The notes under the pieces are model-generated. The model had not been told where the DNA came from. It saw only the letters and a list, made by a program, of their open reading frames with translations, and ran no database searches. Shown piece by piece: positions 54,031-63,660 of a stretch of 64,000 nucleotides of DNA (its first letter is position 1; each line of letters starts with the position of its first letter). Source of the DNA: CAIKBL01 sp050247235. Lineage in GTDB: Bacteria; Pseudomonadota; Gammaproteobacteria; Ga0077536. The translations under genes were made by a program, and so were the position numbers. Where the stretch lies: NCBI GenBank assembly GCA_050247235.1, contig JBFWUN010000022.1, positions 5,090 to 69,089 on the forward strand, read 5' to 3'.

Positions 54031-55065
54031 ATGGATATTGGCGAGTTGTTGGCGTTCAGCGTGAAGAACGGGGCCTCGGACCTGCACTTGTCGGCCGGGC
54101 TCCCTCCCATGATCCGCGTCGACGGTGACGTGCGGCGCATCAACGTGCCGGCGATGCAGCACAAGGACGTTCACGATCTCGTCTACGACATCATGAACGA
54201 CAAGCAGCGCAAGGACTACGAAGAGTTCCTGGAGTGCGACTTCTCGTTCGAAATCCCGGGACTCGCGCGCTTCCGCGTCAACGCGTTCAACCAGAACCGC
54301 GGATCCGGTGCGGTGTTCCGCACGATTCCGTCGACGATCCTGAGCCTGGAGGACCTGAAGGCACCGAACATCTTCAAGGACATCTCCGATTATCCCCGCG
54401 GCGTCGTGCTGGTCACCGGGCCGACCGGCTCCGGCAAGTCGACCACGCTCGCGGCGATGATCAACCACAAGAACGAAAACGAGTACGGCCATATCCTGAC
54501 GATCGAGGACCCGATCGAGTTCGTCCACCAGAGCAAGAAGTGCCTGATCAACCAGCGCGAGGTGCATCGCGACACGCTCGGCTTCAACGAAGCGCTGCGC
54601 TCGGCACTGCGCGAGGATCCGGATACCATCCTGGTAGGCGAAATGCGCGACCTGGAGACGATCCGGCTCGCGCTGACCGCCGCCGAAACCGGTCACCTGG
54701 TGTTCGGCACCTTGCACACGAGCTCGGCGGCGAAGACGATCGACCGCGTGGTCGACGTGTTCCCGGCGGAGGAGAAGGACATGGTGCGCGCGATGCTGTC
54801 CGAATCCCTGCGCGCGGTCATTTCCCAGACGCTGCTGAAGAAGAACGGCGGCGGTCGCGTCGCCGCGCACGAGATCATGATCGGCACCCCGGCGATCCGC
54901 AACCTCATCCGCGAGAACAAGATTGCCCAGATGTACTCCGCCATCCAGACCGGCCAGCAGTTCGGCATGCAGACGCTCGACCAGTGCCTGCAGCAGCTCG
55001 TGCAGAAAGGCATGGTGTCCAAGGTGGAGGCCCGCCTGAAAGCCCAGAACAAGGACCTGTTCTGA
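54031..55065 (+). CDS. pilT: PilT, type IV pilus retraction ATPase
   Basis: 344 residues, as in Pseudomonas PilT. N-terminal PAS-like part with ASDLHLSAGLPP; Walker A GPTGSGKST; Asp box LTIEDPIEFVH; Walker B ILVGEMRDLET; His box TGHLVFGTLHTSSA; and the C-terminal AIRNLIRE motif needed for retraction. GGAAAGGGTGGCGAG precedes the ATG. First of three tandem retraction-type ATPase genes. In Vibrio the MSHA pilus is retracted by PilT, so it may serve the cluster at the left of the window. Confidence 0.97.
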   Translation: MDIGELLAFSVKNGASDLHLSAGLPPMIRVDGDVRRINVPAMQHKDVHDLVYDIMNDKQRKDYEEFLECDFSFEIPGLARFRVNAFNQNRGSGAVFRTIPSTILSLEDLKAPNIFKDISDYPRGVVLVTGPTGSGKSTTLAAMINHKNENEYGHILTIEDPIEFVHQSKKCLINQREVHRDTLGFNEALRSALREDPDTILVGEMRDLETIRLALTAAETGHLVFGTLHTSSAAKTIDRVVDVFPAEEKDMVRAMLSESLRAVISQTLLKKNGGGRVAAHEIMIGTPAIRNLIRENKIAQMYSAIQTGQQFGMQTLDQCLQQLVQKGMVSKVEARLKAQNKDLF

Positions 55066-55092
55066 GCACGTCCCCGGATTCGAGGGAGTTGG

Positions 55093-55116
55093 CCGCGGCG
55101 CGGGTTCACGCCGCGG
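55093..55116 (+). other. Hairpin between pilT and pilU
   Basis: Perfect 8-bp stem CCGCGGCG / CGCCGCGG with an 8-nt loop, in the 96-bp pilT-pilU spacer. No T-run. It could tune read-through from pilT to pilU or stabilise the pilT mRNA. Confidence 0.35.
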
Positions 55117-55161
55117 GAATCGACAGCCGCGGCGTCACCGCCAACAGCGAGGAGAATCGAA

Positions 55162-56328
55162 ATGGAACGTGAACAAGCCATCAAGTACATGCGCGACCTG
55201 CTCAAGCTCATGGTCGACAAGAAGGGCTCGGACCTGTTCATCACCGTCGAGTTTCCGCCGGCCATCAAGATCGACGGCAAGGTCACCCCGGTCTCCAAGA
55301 CCAAGCTGACCGCCGAGAACACCAAGGCGCTGACCTACGCGATCATGAACGACCGCCAGCTGAAGGAGTACGAGGCGACGAAGGAATGCAATTTCGCGAT
55401 CGCACCCGCAGGCATCGGGCGATTCCGTGTCAACTCGTTCATCCAGCAGGGGCACACCGGCATGGTGCTGCGCACGATCGAGACCAAGGTTCCCACCCTG
55501 GACGGGCTCGGCCTGCCGGAGGTCATGAAGGAGATCTCGATGACCAAGCGCGGTCTCGTGATCATGGTGGGCGGCACCGGTTCGGGCAAATCCACGTCGC
55601 TCGCGGCGATGATCAACCACCGCAACGAGAACAGCTACGGCCACATCATCACGATCGAGGATCCGATCGAATACGTCCACCCGCACAAGAACTGCATCGT
55701 CATGCAGCGCGAGGTGGGGGTGGACACGGATGACTGGGAAATCGCGCTGAAGAACACGCTGCGCCAGGCGCCGGATGTGATCCTGCTCGGCGAAATCCGC
55801 GACCGGCACACGATGGAATTCGGACTCGCGTTCGCGGAGACCGGTCACCTGGCGATGGCGACCCTGCACGCGAACAGCGCGAACCAGGCGCTCGATCGCA
55901 TCATCAACTTCTTCCCGCAGGAACGACACCAGCAGCTGTTCATGGACATGTCGCTCAACATGAAGGCGATCATCTCCCAGCGGCTGCTCAAGAAGTCGGA
56001 CGGCAAGGGGCGGGTCGCCGCCATCGAGGTGATGCTGAACTCGCCGCTGATCTCGGACCTCATCCTCAAGGGCGAGATCCACATGATCAAGGAGATCATG
56101 GCCAAGTCGAACGAACTCGGCATGAAAACGTTCGACCAGGCGCTGTTCGATCTCTACGAGGCGGACCTCATCGCCTACGAGGACGCGCTGCGCAACGCGG
56201 ACTCGATGAACGAACTGCGCCTGCGCATCAAGCTGCAGGGCAAGGCGGCGAAGGTCAGCGACAAGCTGAGCGGGCTCGACCACCTGGCGCTGGAGGAATC
56301 CGCCGAAGAGAGCGGCATGCTGCGTTGA
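55162..56328 (+). CDS. pilU: PilU, PilT-dependent retraction ATPase
   Basis: 388 residues (P. aeruginosa PilU about 382). KKGSDLFITVEFPPAIKI, Walker A GGTGSGKST, Asp box IITIEDPIEYVHP, Walker B VILLGEIRDRHTME, His box TGHLAMATLHANSA; in place of PilT AIRNLIRE it has SPLISDLILKG, typical of PilU. The C-terminal tail (ALEESAEESGMLR) is the longer one. GCGAGGAG ribosome site. It follows pilT by 96 bp and precedes a second pilU-like gene by 22 bp. Confidence 0.95.
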   Translation: MEREQAIKYMRDLLKLMVDKKGSDLFITVEFPPAIKIDGKVTPVSKTKLTAENTKALTYAIMNDRQLKEYEATKECNFAIAPAGIGRFRVNSFIQQGHTGMVLRTIETKVPTLDGLGLPEVMKEISMTKRGLVIMVGGTGSGKSTSLAAMINHRNENSYGHIITIEDPIEYVHPHKNCIVMQREVGVDTDDWEIALKNTLRQAPDVILLGEIRDRHTMEFGLAFAETGHLAMATLHANSANQALDRIINFFPQERHQQLFMDMSLNMKAIISQRLLKKSDGKGRVAAIEVMLNSPLISDLILKGEIHMIKEIMAKSNELGMKTFDQALFDLYEADLIAYEDALRNADSMNELRLRIKLQGKAAKVSDKLSGLDHLALEESAEESGMLR

Positions 56329-56350
56329 GCGGCCGGAGGGAGGGCCCGCC

Positions 56351-57409
56351 ATGGACATCACACCGTACCTGAAGCTCCTGCGTGACAAGAACGGGTCGGA
56401 CCTGTTCTTCAGCGTCGGTGCGCCGGTCAAGATCAAGATCGAGGGCCAGGTCAGTTCGGTCGGCAAGACCGTGCTGTCAGGAGAGCTCACGCGCGCCGCG
56501 GCATACGGGGTGATGACCGCGGCGCAGATCGATCGGTTCGAACAGACGATGGAATGCGATTTCGCGATTTCGCTCGACGACAAGTCGGCGCGCTATCGCG
56601 TCAACGTGTTCCGCCAGCGCGGTGAAGTCGGCATGGTGCTGCGCCGGATCCCGTCGAACATCCCGACGATCGACGAACTCGGGCTGCCCGAGATCCTCAA
56701 ATCGCTGGTCATGCACAAGCGCGGCCTCATCCTGATGGTGGGCGCCACCGGTTCCGGCAAATCCACGACGCTCGCGGCGATGGTGAACGAACGCAACCAG
56801 AAGATGTCAGGACATATCCTGACCATCGAAGATCCGATCGAGTTCTCGCATCCCAACCTGAAGTCAATCGTGAACCAGCGCGAAGTGGGGGTGGACACCC
56901 TGACCTACCGCGCCGCGCTGCGGGCGTCCCTGCGCGAGGCCCCCGACGTGATCCTGATCGGCGAGATCCGGGATCGCGAAACAATGGAGGCGGCGCTGGA
57001 ACTGTGCAACACCGGGCACCTGTGCATGTCCACCCTGCACGCGAACAATGCCAACCAGGCGATGGAACGGGTCATCAACCTGTTCCCGCAGGAACTGCAC
57101 AAGCAGCTGTTCCTCGACCTGTCGCTGAACGTGCGCTCGGTCATCTCGCAGCGTCTCGTGCAGGGCATCGACGGGTTCCGCGTGGCCGCGATCGAGATCA
57201 TGATCAACACGCCGCACATCGCCGACCTCATCCTCAAGGGACATATCGGGTCGATCAAGGAGGCGATGGAGGCGAGCGGCGCGAAGGGCATGCAGTCCTT
57301 CGACATGGCGCTCTACAACCTCTACAAGGAGGAGCGCATCGATCTCGAGGAGGCGCTCAACAACGCCGACTCGCGCACCAACCTGGAGGCGCGCATCAAC
57401 TTCGGCTGA
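56351..57409 (+). CDS. Second PilU-like retraction ATPase
   Basis: 352 residues. NGSDLFFSVGAPVKIKIEGQ, Walker A GATGSGKST, ILTIEDPIEFSHP, VILIGEIRDRETME, TGHLCMSTLHANNA and TPHIADLILKG, so it groups with PilU rather than PilT. All ATPase motifs look intact. It is 22 bp downstream of pilU with a strong GGAGGGAGG site, so expressed with it. Most genomes have only pilT-pilU here; the extra motor may be a lineage duplication serving another pilus. Confidence 0.92.
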   Translation: MDITPYLKLLRDKNGSDLFFSVGAPVKIKIEGQVSSVGKTVLSGELTRAAAYGVMTAAQIDRFEQTMECDFAISLDDKSARYRVNVFRQRGEVGMVLRRIPSNIPTIDELGLPEILKSLVMHKRGLILMVGATGSGKSTTLAAMVNERNQKMSGHILTIEDPIEFSHPNLKSIVNQREVGVDTLTYRAALRASLREAPDVILIGEIRDRETMEAALELCNTGHLCMSTLHANNANQAMERVINLFPQELHKQLFLDLSLNVRSVISQRLVQGIDGFRVAAIEIMINTPHIADLILKGHIGSIKEAMEASGAKGMQSFDMALYNLYKEERIDLEEALNNADSRTNLEARINFG

Positions 57410-57455
57410 GCGCCCGCGCAAGGAGCGCCCGCCCGGGCACGACCGGCGCGCGGCG

Positions 57456-58466
57456 TCAGGCGGCGTCCGCCAGCGCCGGCAGGACCTCCTCCTGCAGCGC
57501 CGCCACCGTGTCCATCGACTGTCCGAACGGCACGTCGCCGAAGGCGATGCGGCAGAGCAGGTAATTGATCCCGGCCGCGGCGATCTGCTCCGCCGCCTGC
57601 TCACGGACGGTGGCCGCGGTGCCGACGAGGCACAGCCCCGCCTTGCGCGCATCGGCGAAATTCTCCGGGAAGTTCAGCGGGATCTGCATGTTCTTCTGAC
57701 GCCAGAGGTAGAGCAGGCTCGTGAACCAGCGGTGGTAGGCGCTCTCCGCCACCTTGACCGCGGCGCTCTCGGTAGGCGCGATCACGATGTGGCGGCTCAT
57801 CCCCATCAGCGGCAACGGCGCGCCGGCAGGCTGCGTGCGGGCCCAGCCTTCGCGGAAGGCATCGGTGATCGCGCGCACCGCCTCGACAAAACCGTTGGAC
57901 ATCAGGTTCATCCGCTGGCCGGCGGCCCACGAGGCCGTATCCGGCCTCGCCGCGCCGTACCACAGCGGCGGATGCGGTCGCTGGAACGGCGGCAATTCGA
58001 CCGGGACATCGGTGAAGGCGTAATGCTTGCCGGCGAAATTCAGCCGGCCCTGGGTCATGCCCTGCATCACCACCTCCAGGACCTCCTGGTAGCGCTCCTG
58101 AAGATCGCCACTCATCCCGTAGAAGCCCATCTCGATCGGCGAAATGCCGCGCCCGATTCCGAGTTCGAGCCGTCCCTCGCTCATCTGGTCGAGCATGCAG
58201 ATCTCTTCGAGCAGTCTGAGTGGGTGGTAGATGCTCATCGTATAGACCATCGGCCCGAAGCGCAGGCGTGACGTGCGCTGCGCGACCGCCGCGAGATACA
58301 CGCTCGGCGCGGCGGCGATCCCGAGGGGTGTGCCGTGATGCTCCGCGAGGTGATAGGCGTGGAATCCCGCGCGATCGTACGCAGCGACCAGCTCCAGCCG
58401 TTCGCGATACTGCTGATGCGGCGGCTGCGGCCCGCGATCCATGTGGTCGAACACACCAAACTTCAT
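57456..58466 (-). CDS. Luciferase-like (LLM class) flavin-dependent oxidoreductase
   Basis: 336 residues from ATG 58466 (MKFGVFDHMDRG). TIM-barrel bacterial luciferase family: AYHLAEHHGTPLGIAAAPSVYLAAVAQRTSRLRFG, the RLELGIGRGISPIEMGFYG flavin region and RPHPPLWYGAARPDT. Would use reduced flavin and oxygen on an unknown substrate. It is convergent with the pilU-like gene and divergent from the APH-like gene (129 bp), with which it may share a catabolic function. Confidence 0.9.
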   Translation of the reverse strand: MKFGVFDHMDRGPQPPHQQYRERLELVAAYDRAGFHAYHLAEHHGTPLGIAAAPSVYLAAVAQRTSRLRFGPMVYTMSIYHPLRLLEEICMLDQMSEGRLELGIGRGISPIEMGFYGMSGDLQERYQEVLEVVMQGMTQGRLNFAGKHYAFTDVPVELPPFQRPHPPLWYGAARPDTASWAAGQRMNLMSNGFVEAVRAITDAFREGWARTQPAGAPLPLMGMSRHIVIAPTESAAVKVAESAYHRWFTSLLYLWRQKNMQIPLNFPENFADARKAGLCLVGTAATVREQAAEQIAAAGINYLLCRIAFGDVPFGQSMDTVAALQEEVLPALADAA

Positions 58467-58595
58467 GTGGCACCCCGCGAGGCCGTGATCCTGTGCGCCG
58501 GAGAATAGCAGAGCGCAGTCGCGCGCGGTCGGTTGTTGCACGCCCGACAGGTTGCATAAGATGCGACGTCCGCCACGTTCACCCGGGGAACCCGC

Positions 58596-59672
58596 ATGTC
58601 AGCGCCCATCGAAGTCCTGCCGCCGGAAGCCGTCACGCCCGCCTGGATCACGGCGGCCCTGGCCCGCCACGGTATCGATGCACGGGTGAGCGGATTCGAC
58701 ATGGAAACGGTCGGCACCGGCCAGCTCGGCGAGACGCGTCGCTTCCGGCTGCGGTATGCCGGCACGCCGCCCGCGGGCGCGCCCGCGAGCGTTGTCGGAA
58801 AATTCTCATCGGCCAATCCCGTCGCCCGTGACTCGGGTCGCACGATGGGCTGGTACCGCGCGGAAGTGATGTTCTACCAGAAGCTCGCCGCGCGGGCGCG
58901 CATCCGGACGCCGTTTCCGTACGTGGCGGAACTGGACGCGGCGGGGGACTTCGTACTCCTGTTCGAGGATCTCGCGCCGGCCTGGCAGGGCGACCAGATG
59001 CGCGGCTGCACGCTCGACGAAGCGCAGCGCGCGCTTGCCGAGGCCGCGATGCTGCACGCGACGTTCTGGAACGACGCCGCGCTGATGCAGGAGCCGTGGC
59101 TGTACATTCCGGAGGGGTCGCAAGGGTTCTACTCGACCGAGCTCATCGAACGTTCCTGGGACAACGTGCGCAACAACTACCAGGAGTACCTGACCCCCGA
59201 AGTCGTGCAATGCTGCGATCGGTACGTGCGCAATCACGCGTACTGGAACCGTCCGCGCGCGCTGCCCAAGACCTACACGCATTGCGACTTCCGCCCCGAC
59301 AACATGCTGTTCGGCGGCGCCGACGGCCGGGTCGCGCTGGTCGACTGGCAGACCGGCGGATTCGTCGGCACCGGGATGGACGTCGCGTACTTCCTGAGCG
59401 GCTGCTTCGATCGCGAGACACGCCGCCGCCACGAACGCGCGCTGCTTGCCGGCTACCACGCGGACCTGCTCCGCTACGGGATCACCGATTACACCTTTGA
59501 GCACCTGCTGGACGACTACCGGCATTACAGCTTCGCGGTGATCGCCGTGGCGCTCACCGCGACGCTCGTCGTCAAGCGCACCGAGCGCGGGGATCGCATG
59601 CTGATGCACATGGCGATCGGCGGCGCCCACCAGGCCATCGACAACCACGCGCTCGATCTGCTGCCACCCTGA
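58596..59672 (+). CDS. APH/choline-kinase-fold protein (ecdysteroid-kinase-like)
   Basis: 358 residues. The catalytic loop YTHCDFRPDNMLFGG (HxDxxxxN) and the metal-binding Asp in VALVDWQTGG are present, as is FVLLFEDLAPAW in the hinge. This is the aminoglycoside phosphotransferase/CHK-like group often found beside acyl-CoA or aromatic catabolic genes; a resistance role is unlikely. Substrate unknown. The VOC gene follows by 19 bp. Confidence 0.85.
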   Translation: MSAPIEVLPPEAVTPAWITAALARHGIDARVSGFDMETVGTGQLGETRRFRLRYAGTPPAGAPASVVGKFSSANPVARDSGRTMGWYRAEVMFYQKLAARARIRTPFPYVAELDAAGDFVLLFEDLAPAWQGDQMRGCTLDEAQRALAEAAMLHATFWNDAALMQEPWLYIPEGSQGFYSTELIERSWDNVRNNYQEYLTPEVVQCCDRYVRNHAYWNRPRALPKTYTHCDFRPDNMLFGGADGRVALVDWQTGGFVGTGMDVAYFLSGCFDRETRRRHERALLAGYHADLLRYGITDYTFEHLLDDYRHYSFAVIAVALTATLVVKRTERGDRMLMHMAIGGAHQAIDNHALDLLPP

Positions 59673-59691
59673 CCCCGGTCCGGAGCACCCC

Positions 59692-60338
59692 ATGCGACTC
59701 GCCAAGCCCCATCTCGACCTCGGCCTGTTCACGCCGGATATCGCCCCCCACACCGCGTTCTGGGGGGACACCGTCGGCCTGCGGCTCGACCACCTGCTGC
59801 CGTTCGACGACCTGTGGGTACAGCATCGCTACGATGCGCACGACTCCGTGATCAAGGTGAACCACTACCGCCATCCGCTGCCCGCGCATCCGCCGTCCGG
59901 TTACGTGGGGCTGACGATCGCGCGCGCGGGAGTCACGCCGTGGGAAGGCCGCCACCCGGGGGGGCAGTGGGTACGCGTGGTCCCGCCGGGGACCGATGGC
60001 GTGGCGCGGATCGCCGTCACGGTCAGCACGCCCGAACCCGCGCGCATGCTCGATTTCTACCTCGGTGCCCTGGAGTTCGACGCGGCCGGGCCGAACACCG
60101 CGCGTTGCGGCGACACCCTGCTGTTCGTCGAGAAAGGGCCCGGCGGCCGCGAGACGGAGTATTTCATCGGGCCCGGCTACCGGTACCTGACCGTGCAGAT
60201 CTTCGATGCCGACGCCGAGTGCCAGGCAATCGTCGCCCGCGGCGGCCGCCTCGGACGCGCGCCGGTCAATTTCGGCCAGGTGGCGCGTTACGGCTTCGTG
60301 CTCGACCCGGACGGGAACTGGATCGAGATGTCCGCCCG
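59692..60338 (+). CDS. VOC-family (glyoxalase/extradiol dioxygenase-like) protein, cut by the assembly gap
   Basis: 215 residues are visible. Two VOC halves: KPHLDLGLFTPDIAPHTAFWGDTVGLRLDH and, from about residue 104, IAVTVSTPEPARMLDFYLGALEFD, ending with YGFVLDPDGNWIEMSA, which is normally near the end of a VOC domain. So only a short tail is missing behind the N-run. Metal-dependent chemistry on a small molecule is expected; substrate unknown. The open frame that continues through the Ns is not a real fusion. Confidence 0.82.
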
Positions 60339-60438
60339 NNNNNNNNNNNNNNNNNNNNNNNNNNNNNNNNNNNNNNNNNNNNNNNNNNNNNNNNNNNNNN
60401 NNNNNNNNNNNNNNNNNNNNNNNNNNNNNNNNNNNNNN
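60339..60438. other. Assembly gap (100 Ns)
   Basis: Exactly 100 N bases, the customary placeholder for a gap of unknown size. The sequences on its two sides are unrelated in function and should be treated as separate pieces. Confidence 0.99.
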
Positions 60439-63400
60439 GCGCCGAACCGCCGGTTCATCGTGACCTGGAACGACGTGTCGCAATGGCAGGCGGGCGGCGC
60501 GACGAACTTCGGCCAGGGCACCGCGTACAACTTCCAGATCCAGCTGCACGAGAACGGCGACTTCTACTTCATGTACGGCACGTCAGACGACGTGTCCGAA
60601 CCGGCGAACCGCGCGATGGGGCCGGCGCAGGTGGGCTGGCAGCTGACGACGACGGATTTCGAAGTCGTGCGCACCGGGCTGCCGCCGGCAGGTACCGGGC
60701 TGCGCTTCTCGCTGCCCGCGGCCATCGCCGAGTACCGCTTCGACCAGGGTGCGCTGTCCGGCGCGCCGGGCGAGGCACTGGACTCCTCGCCGAACGCGTT
60801 GCACGGCACGCGGATCAATGCACCCGCGGATCTGACGTTCGCGCAGACGGATCCGGCGGGCCGCGTGTGCCAGGCGCTGTCCGTGCCGCTCAACCGCGGC
60901 GCGCGGATCGACGCGATCGATACCGGCCTGCCGCCGCAGAAAGCAGGATCCGCGGGCACGATCACGTTCTGGCATCGGAACAACAGTGCGTGGGGCGGAG
61001 AAGATCACGTGCTGTTCGATGCGACGATGCGCAGCGGTGAGGACTTCTATCTAGTCCGCGACGACGATGGTCAGCTGCGGTTCGTCGTCACCGACAGCGG
61101 CGGCCGGCGGACCCGGCTCATCCAGACCGGCGGCGCGGCGGTGCCGGCAGGCACGTGGAAGCACGTCGGCGTGAGCTGGGACCTGTCGGGAGGACGGGTT
61201 CGGCTGGAGATCTACCTCGACGGCGTCAGGGTGGCGTCCACCAGCGACTCGTCGTCCGGTGCGTTGGCGTCGTCGCTCGGATCGCTCCATATCGGCGACA
61301 ACCGGAGCAGCGCGATCGAACTCTCGGACACCCGTTCCGCCGATGGCCTGATCGACGAGTTCCGCGTCTACAACTTCGCGGGCGGCGCCGCGCTCGTGAC
61401 CCGCGACATGGCGATCTCGCGCGAGTGTTCGACGATCGACCACTTTGCGATTGCCCACGGCGGCACGGCCGTGACCTGCGAAGCGACCACGGTCAAGCTC
61501 GTCGCCCATCTCGCCGGCCACACCGACGCCACGTCCTATCGCGGCAGCGTGAAACTGTCGACGACGAGCGGCCGCGGCGACTGGAGCCTCGTCAGTGGCG
61601 CCGGCGTGTTCGACAATGACACGACCGATGACGGTGTCGCACAGTACACCTTCGACGCCGCCGACGGGGGGGCCGTCGCGTTCGCGCTGAGGCACACGGT
61701 GGAGACTGCACTGTCGATCGACGTCACTGACGGCACTGCGACGGAGCACACGGGGACCGCCACCGCGGACGAGGATCTGCCGCTCACGTTCGTCGCCGCG
61801 GGTTTCGCGTTCCTCGCGGACGGCCGCAGCGGTGCGATCGGGACGCAGATCGCGGGCAAGCCGTCCGGCACCGCGCCCGGAGCCCAGACGCTCCAGCTCG
61901 CCGCGATCCGCACCGACGACGCCACCGGCGCCTGCGCCGCCGCGCTCGCCGGCACGCAGGTGGTCGACATGGCCTACGAGTGTGTCGATCCCGCGGTGTG
62001 CGCCGGGAGCGTGCTCGACCTGTCGGGCACCGCCATCGCCGGCAACCCGGGGGGCGCGGTCACCGGCTACACGGCACTGAAGCTCGAATTCGACCCGGCG
62101 ACCGGCCGCGCGCCGTTCGCGTTCAGTTACGCGGACGCCGGCCAGCTGCGCCTGCACGCGCGCCACGAACTCCCGGACGCCGCCGGCGACGGCAGCGGCA
62201 GTTTCATGGAGGGTCAGAGTAACGTTTTCACGGTGCGCCCCTTTGCATTGGCGTTCACGGTGACGGGCAACCCGGCGGCAAGCGCTGCAACGGGGCCGCG
62301 TTTCCTCGCGGCCGGTACGCCGTTCGCGGGCCTGGTGCGCGCAGTGCAGTGGCGCGCGGACGACGATCGCAACGGCGATGGCATCGCGGATGGCCACGAG
62401 GCCGCCGACACGGATCCGTCCAACAACGCATCGCTCGCCGACAATCCCGACACGCCCTCGTTCAACCCGGGCGGCGCGGCGACCCTTGGCGCTCGACTGT
62501 TCCTGCCCGTCGGCGGCAATGCCCCGGCCCTCGCCGGCACCACCAGCGCGACGCTCACCGGCGGTCGCGCCGCGCTCGCCGGGCTGCGCTGGGACGAAGT
62601 GGGCATCATCGAGCTCGTGGCCGCACAAGGCGGCAACTACCTGGGCATCGGTGCCGCGGAAACGGGGCGGATCCGCGGCGCCACCGGCGCGGTCGGCCGC
62701 TTCCATCCCGCCCGCCTCGACGTGAGCGCGAACGTGCCGGCGTTCGCCGACACCTGCGGCGTGTTCACGTACGCGGATCAGCCGTTCTTCTTCGCCACCC
62801 CGCCGGTGCTGACCGTGACCGCGCTGAACGCGCGCGGCACGGTGACCCGCAACTACACGAGCGACGGCTTCTTCAAGCTCGCGAGCGGACTCGCCGGCCG
62901 TGCATACGCGGACGCCGCGGGGGTCGCGGCCGGATTCGACAGCCTGCCCGGCGGCGCGGTGACGCTCGCCGGTGAGCGCGGACTGACCGGCAGCGCCACC
63001 TTGACGCTCGCGACGGCGGGCGGCGACCGCTTCACGTATGTCCGCGCGGGTGTCGTGGCGCCGTTCGCCGCGCGCGTGGACGCCACGTTCCCGGCCGTCG
63101 ATCTGACCGACGCCGACGGCATCTGCCACGACACGGACACCAACGGCGACTGCGACCCTTTCAGCATCAACGACATGGGTGGCGCCGACCTGCGGGTGGG
63201 ACGGCTCGCGACCGCCAACGCGTTCGGTTCCGACCTGCTGGATCTTCCCGTCCCGGCGCGCACCGAGTTTTTCGACGGCAACGGGTTCGTCGCCAATGCC
63301 GACGATGCCTGCACGACGATCACGACCACCGCGCTCGATCTCGGCATCGATGGTACCGGCAACGCGCCGGCGCCCGGTGATCCGTCGGTGCCGCTCGGTG

Positions 63401-63660
63401 CCGGCGCGACCACCGCCGCGATCACGTTCGCGCCCACGGTCGCCGGTGATCTCGGGTTCGGCTTCAGTGCGCCCGGTGACGGTAACACGGGTGACGTGGA
63501 CTACCGGATCGACCTCTCGAGCGCCACCGGCGCGGCAGCCGAATGGTTACGGTTCGACTGGGACGGCGACGGCACGTTCGACGATGACCCCGGTGGCCGC
63601 GTCAGCTTTGGCCTGTTCCGCGGTCGCCCGGCGGTGGTCTACCAGCGCGAACCGTGGTGA
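60439..63660 (+). CDS. mshQ: MshQ-like surface protein with LamG and DUF6701 regions (5' end missing)
   Basis: 1073 residues from the gap to the stop at 63660. RRFIVTWNDVSQW and NFQIQLHENGDFYFMYG open the fragment; a LamG/concanavalin-like domain spans about 90-315 (AEYRFDQGALSG, LDSSPNALHGT, TWKHVGVSWDL, GLIDEFRVYNF). The rest fits DUF6701 of MshQ: NVFTVRPFALAFTVTGNP, NYLGIGAAETGRIRG, GRFHPARLDVSANVPAFADTCGVFTYADQPF and the terminal WDGDGTFDDDPGGRVSFGLFRG...YQREPW. Several Asp-rich loops (DRNGDGIADG, DTDTNGDCD, DWDGDGTFDDD) look calcium-binding. MshQ closes MSHA operons and is likely surface-exposed, perhaps an adhesin. Confidence 0.85.
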   Translation, partial: APNRRFIVTWNDVSQWQAGGATNFGQGTAYNFQIQLHENGDFYFMYGTSDDVSEPANRAMGPAQVGWQLTTTDFEVVRTGLPPAGTGLRFSLPAAIAEYRFDQGALSGAPGEALDSSPNALHGTRINAPADLTFAQTDPAGRVCQALSVPLNRGARIDAIDTGLPPQKAGSAGTITFWHRNNSAWGGEDHVLFDATMRSGEDFYLVRDDDGQLRFVVTDSGGRRTRLIQTGGAAVPAGTWKHVGVSWDLSGGRVRLEIYLDGVRVASTSDSSSGALASSLGSLHIGDNRSSAIELSDTRSADGLIDEFRVYNFAGGAALVTRDMAISRECSTIDHFAIAHGGTAVTCEATTVKLVAHLAGHTDATSYRGSVKLSTTSGRGDWSLVSGAGVFDNDTTDDGVAQYTFDAADGGAVAFALRHTVETALSIDVTDGTATEHTGTATADEDLPLTFVAAGFAFLADGRSGAIGTQIAGKPSGTAPGAQTLQLAAIRTDDATGACAAALAGTQVVDMAYECVDPAVCAGSVLDLSGTAIAGNPGGAVTGYTALKLEFDPATGRAPFAFSYADAGQLRLHARHELPDAAGDGSGSFMEGQSNVFTVRPFALAFTVTGNPAASAATGPRFLAAGTPFAGLVRAVQWRADDDRNGDGIADGHEAADTDPSNNASLADNPDTPSFNPGGAATLGARLFLPVGGNAPALAGTTSATLTGGRAALAGLRWDEVGIIELVAAQGGNYLGIGAAETGRIRGATGAVGRFHPARLDVSANVPAFADTCGVFTYADQPFFFATPPVLTVTALNARGTVTRNYTSDGFFKLASGLAGRAYADAAGVAAGFDSLPGGAVTLAGERGLTGSATLTLATAGGDRFTYVRAGVVAPFAARVDATFPAVDLTDADGICHDTDTNGDCDPFSINDMGGADLRVGRLATANAFGSDLLDLPVPARTEFFDGNGFVANADDACTTITTTALDLGIDGTGNAPAPGDPSVPLGAGATTAAITFAPTVAGDLGFGFSAPGDGNTGDVDYRIDLSSATGAAAEWLRFDWDGDGTFDDDPGGRVSFGLFRGRPAVVYQREPW

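Noticed and set aside
58596..59672. Aminoglycoside resistance gene
   Set aside because: It has the APH fold motifs, but its neighbours (flavin oxidoreductase, VOC protein) and sequence type fit a metabolic kinase-like group.
59692..63660. A single 1322-residue VOC-LamG-DUF6701 fusion protein
   Set aside because: The frame passes through 100 Ns that happen to leave it open. The two halves belong to unrelated families and the VOC part ends with a typical domain end; this is an assembly artefact.
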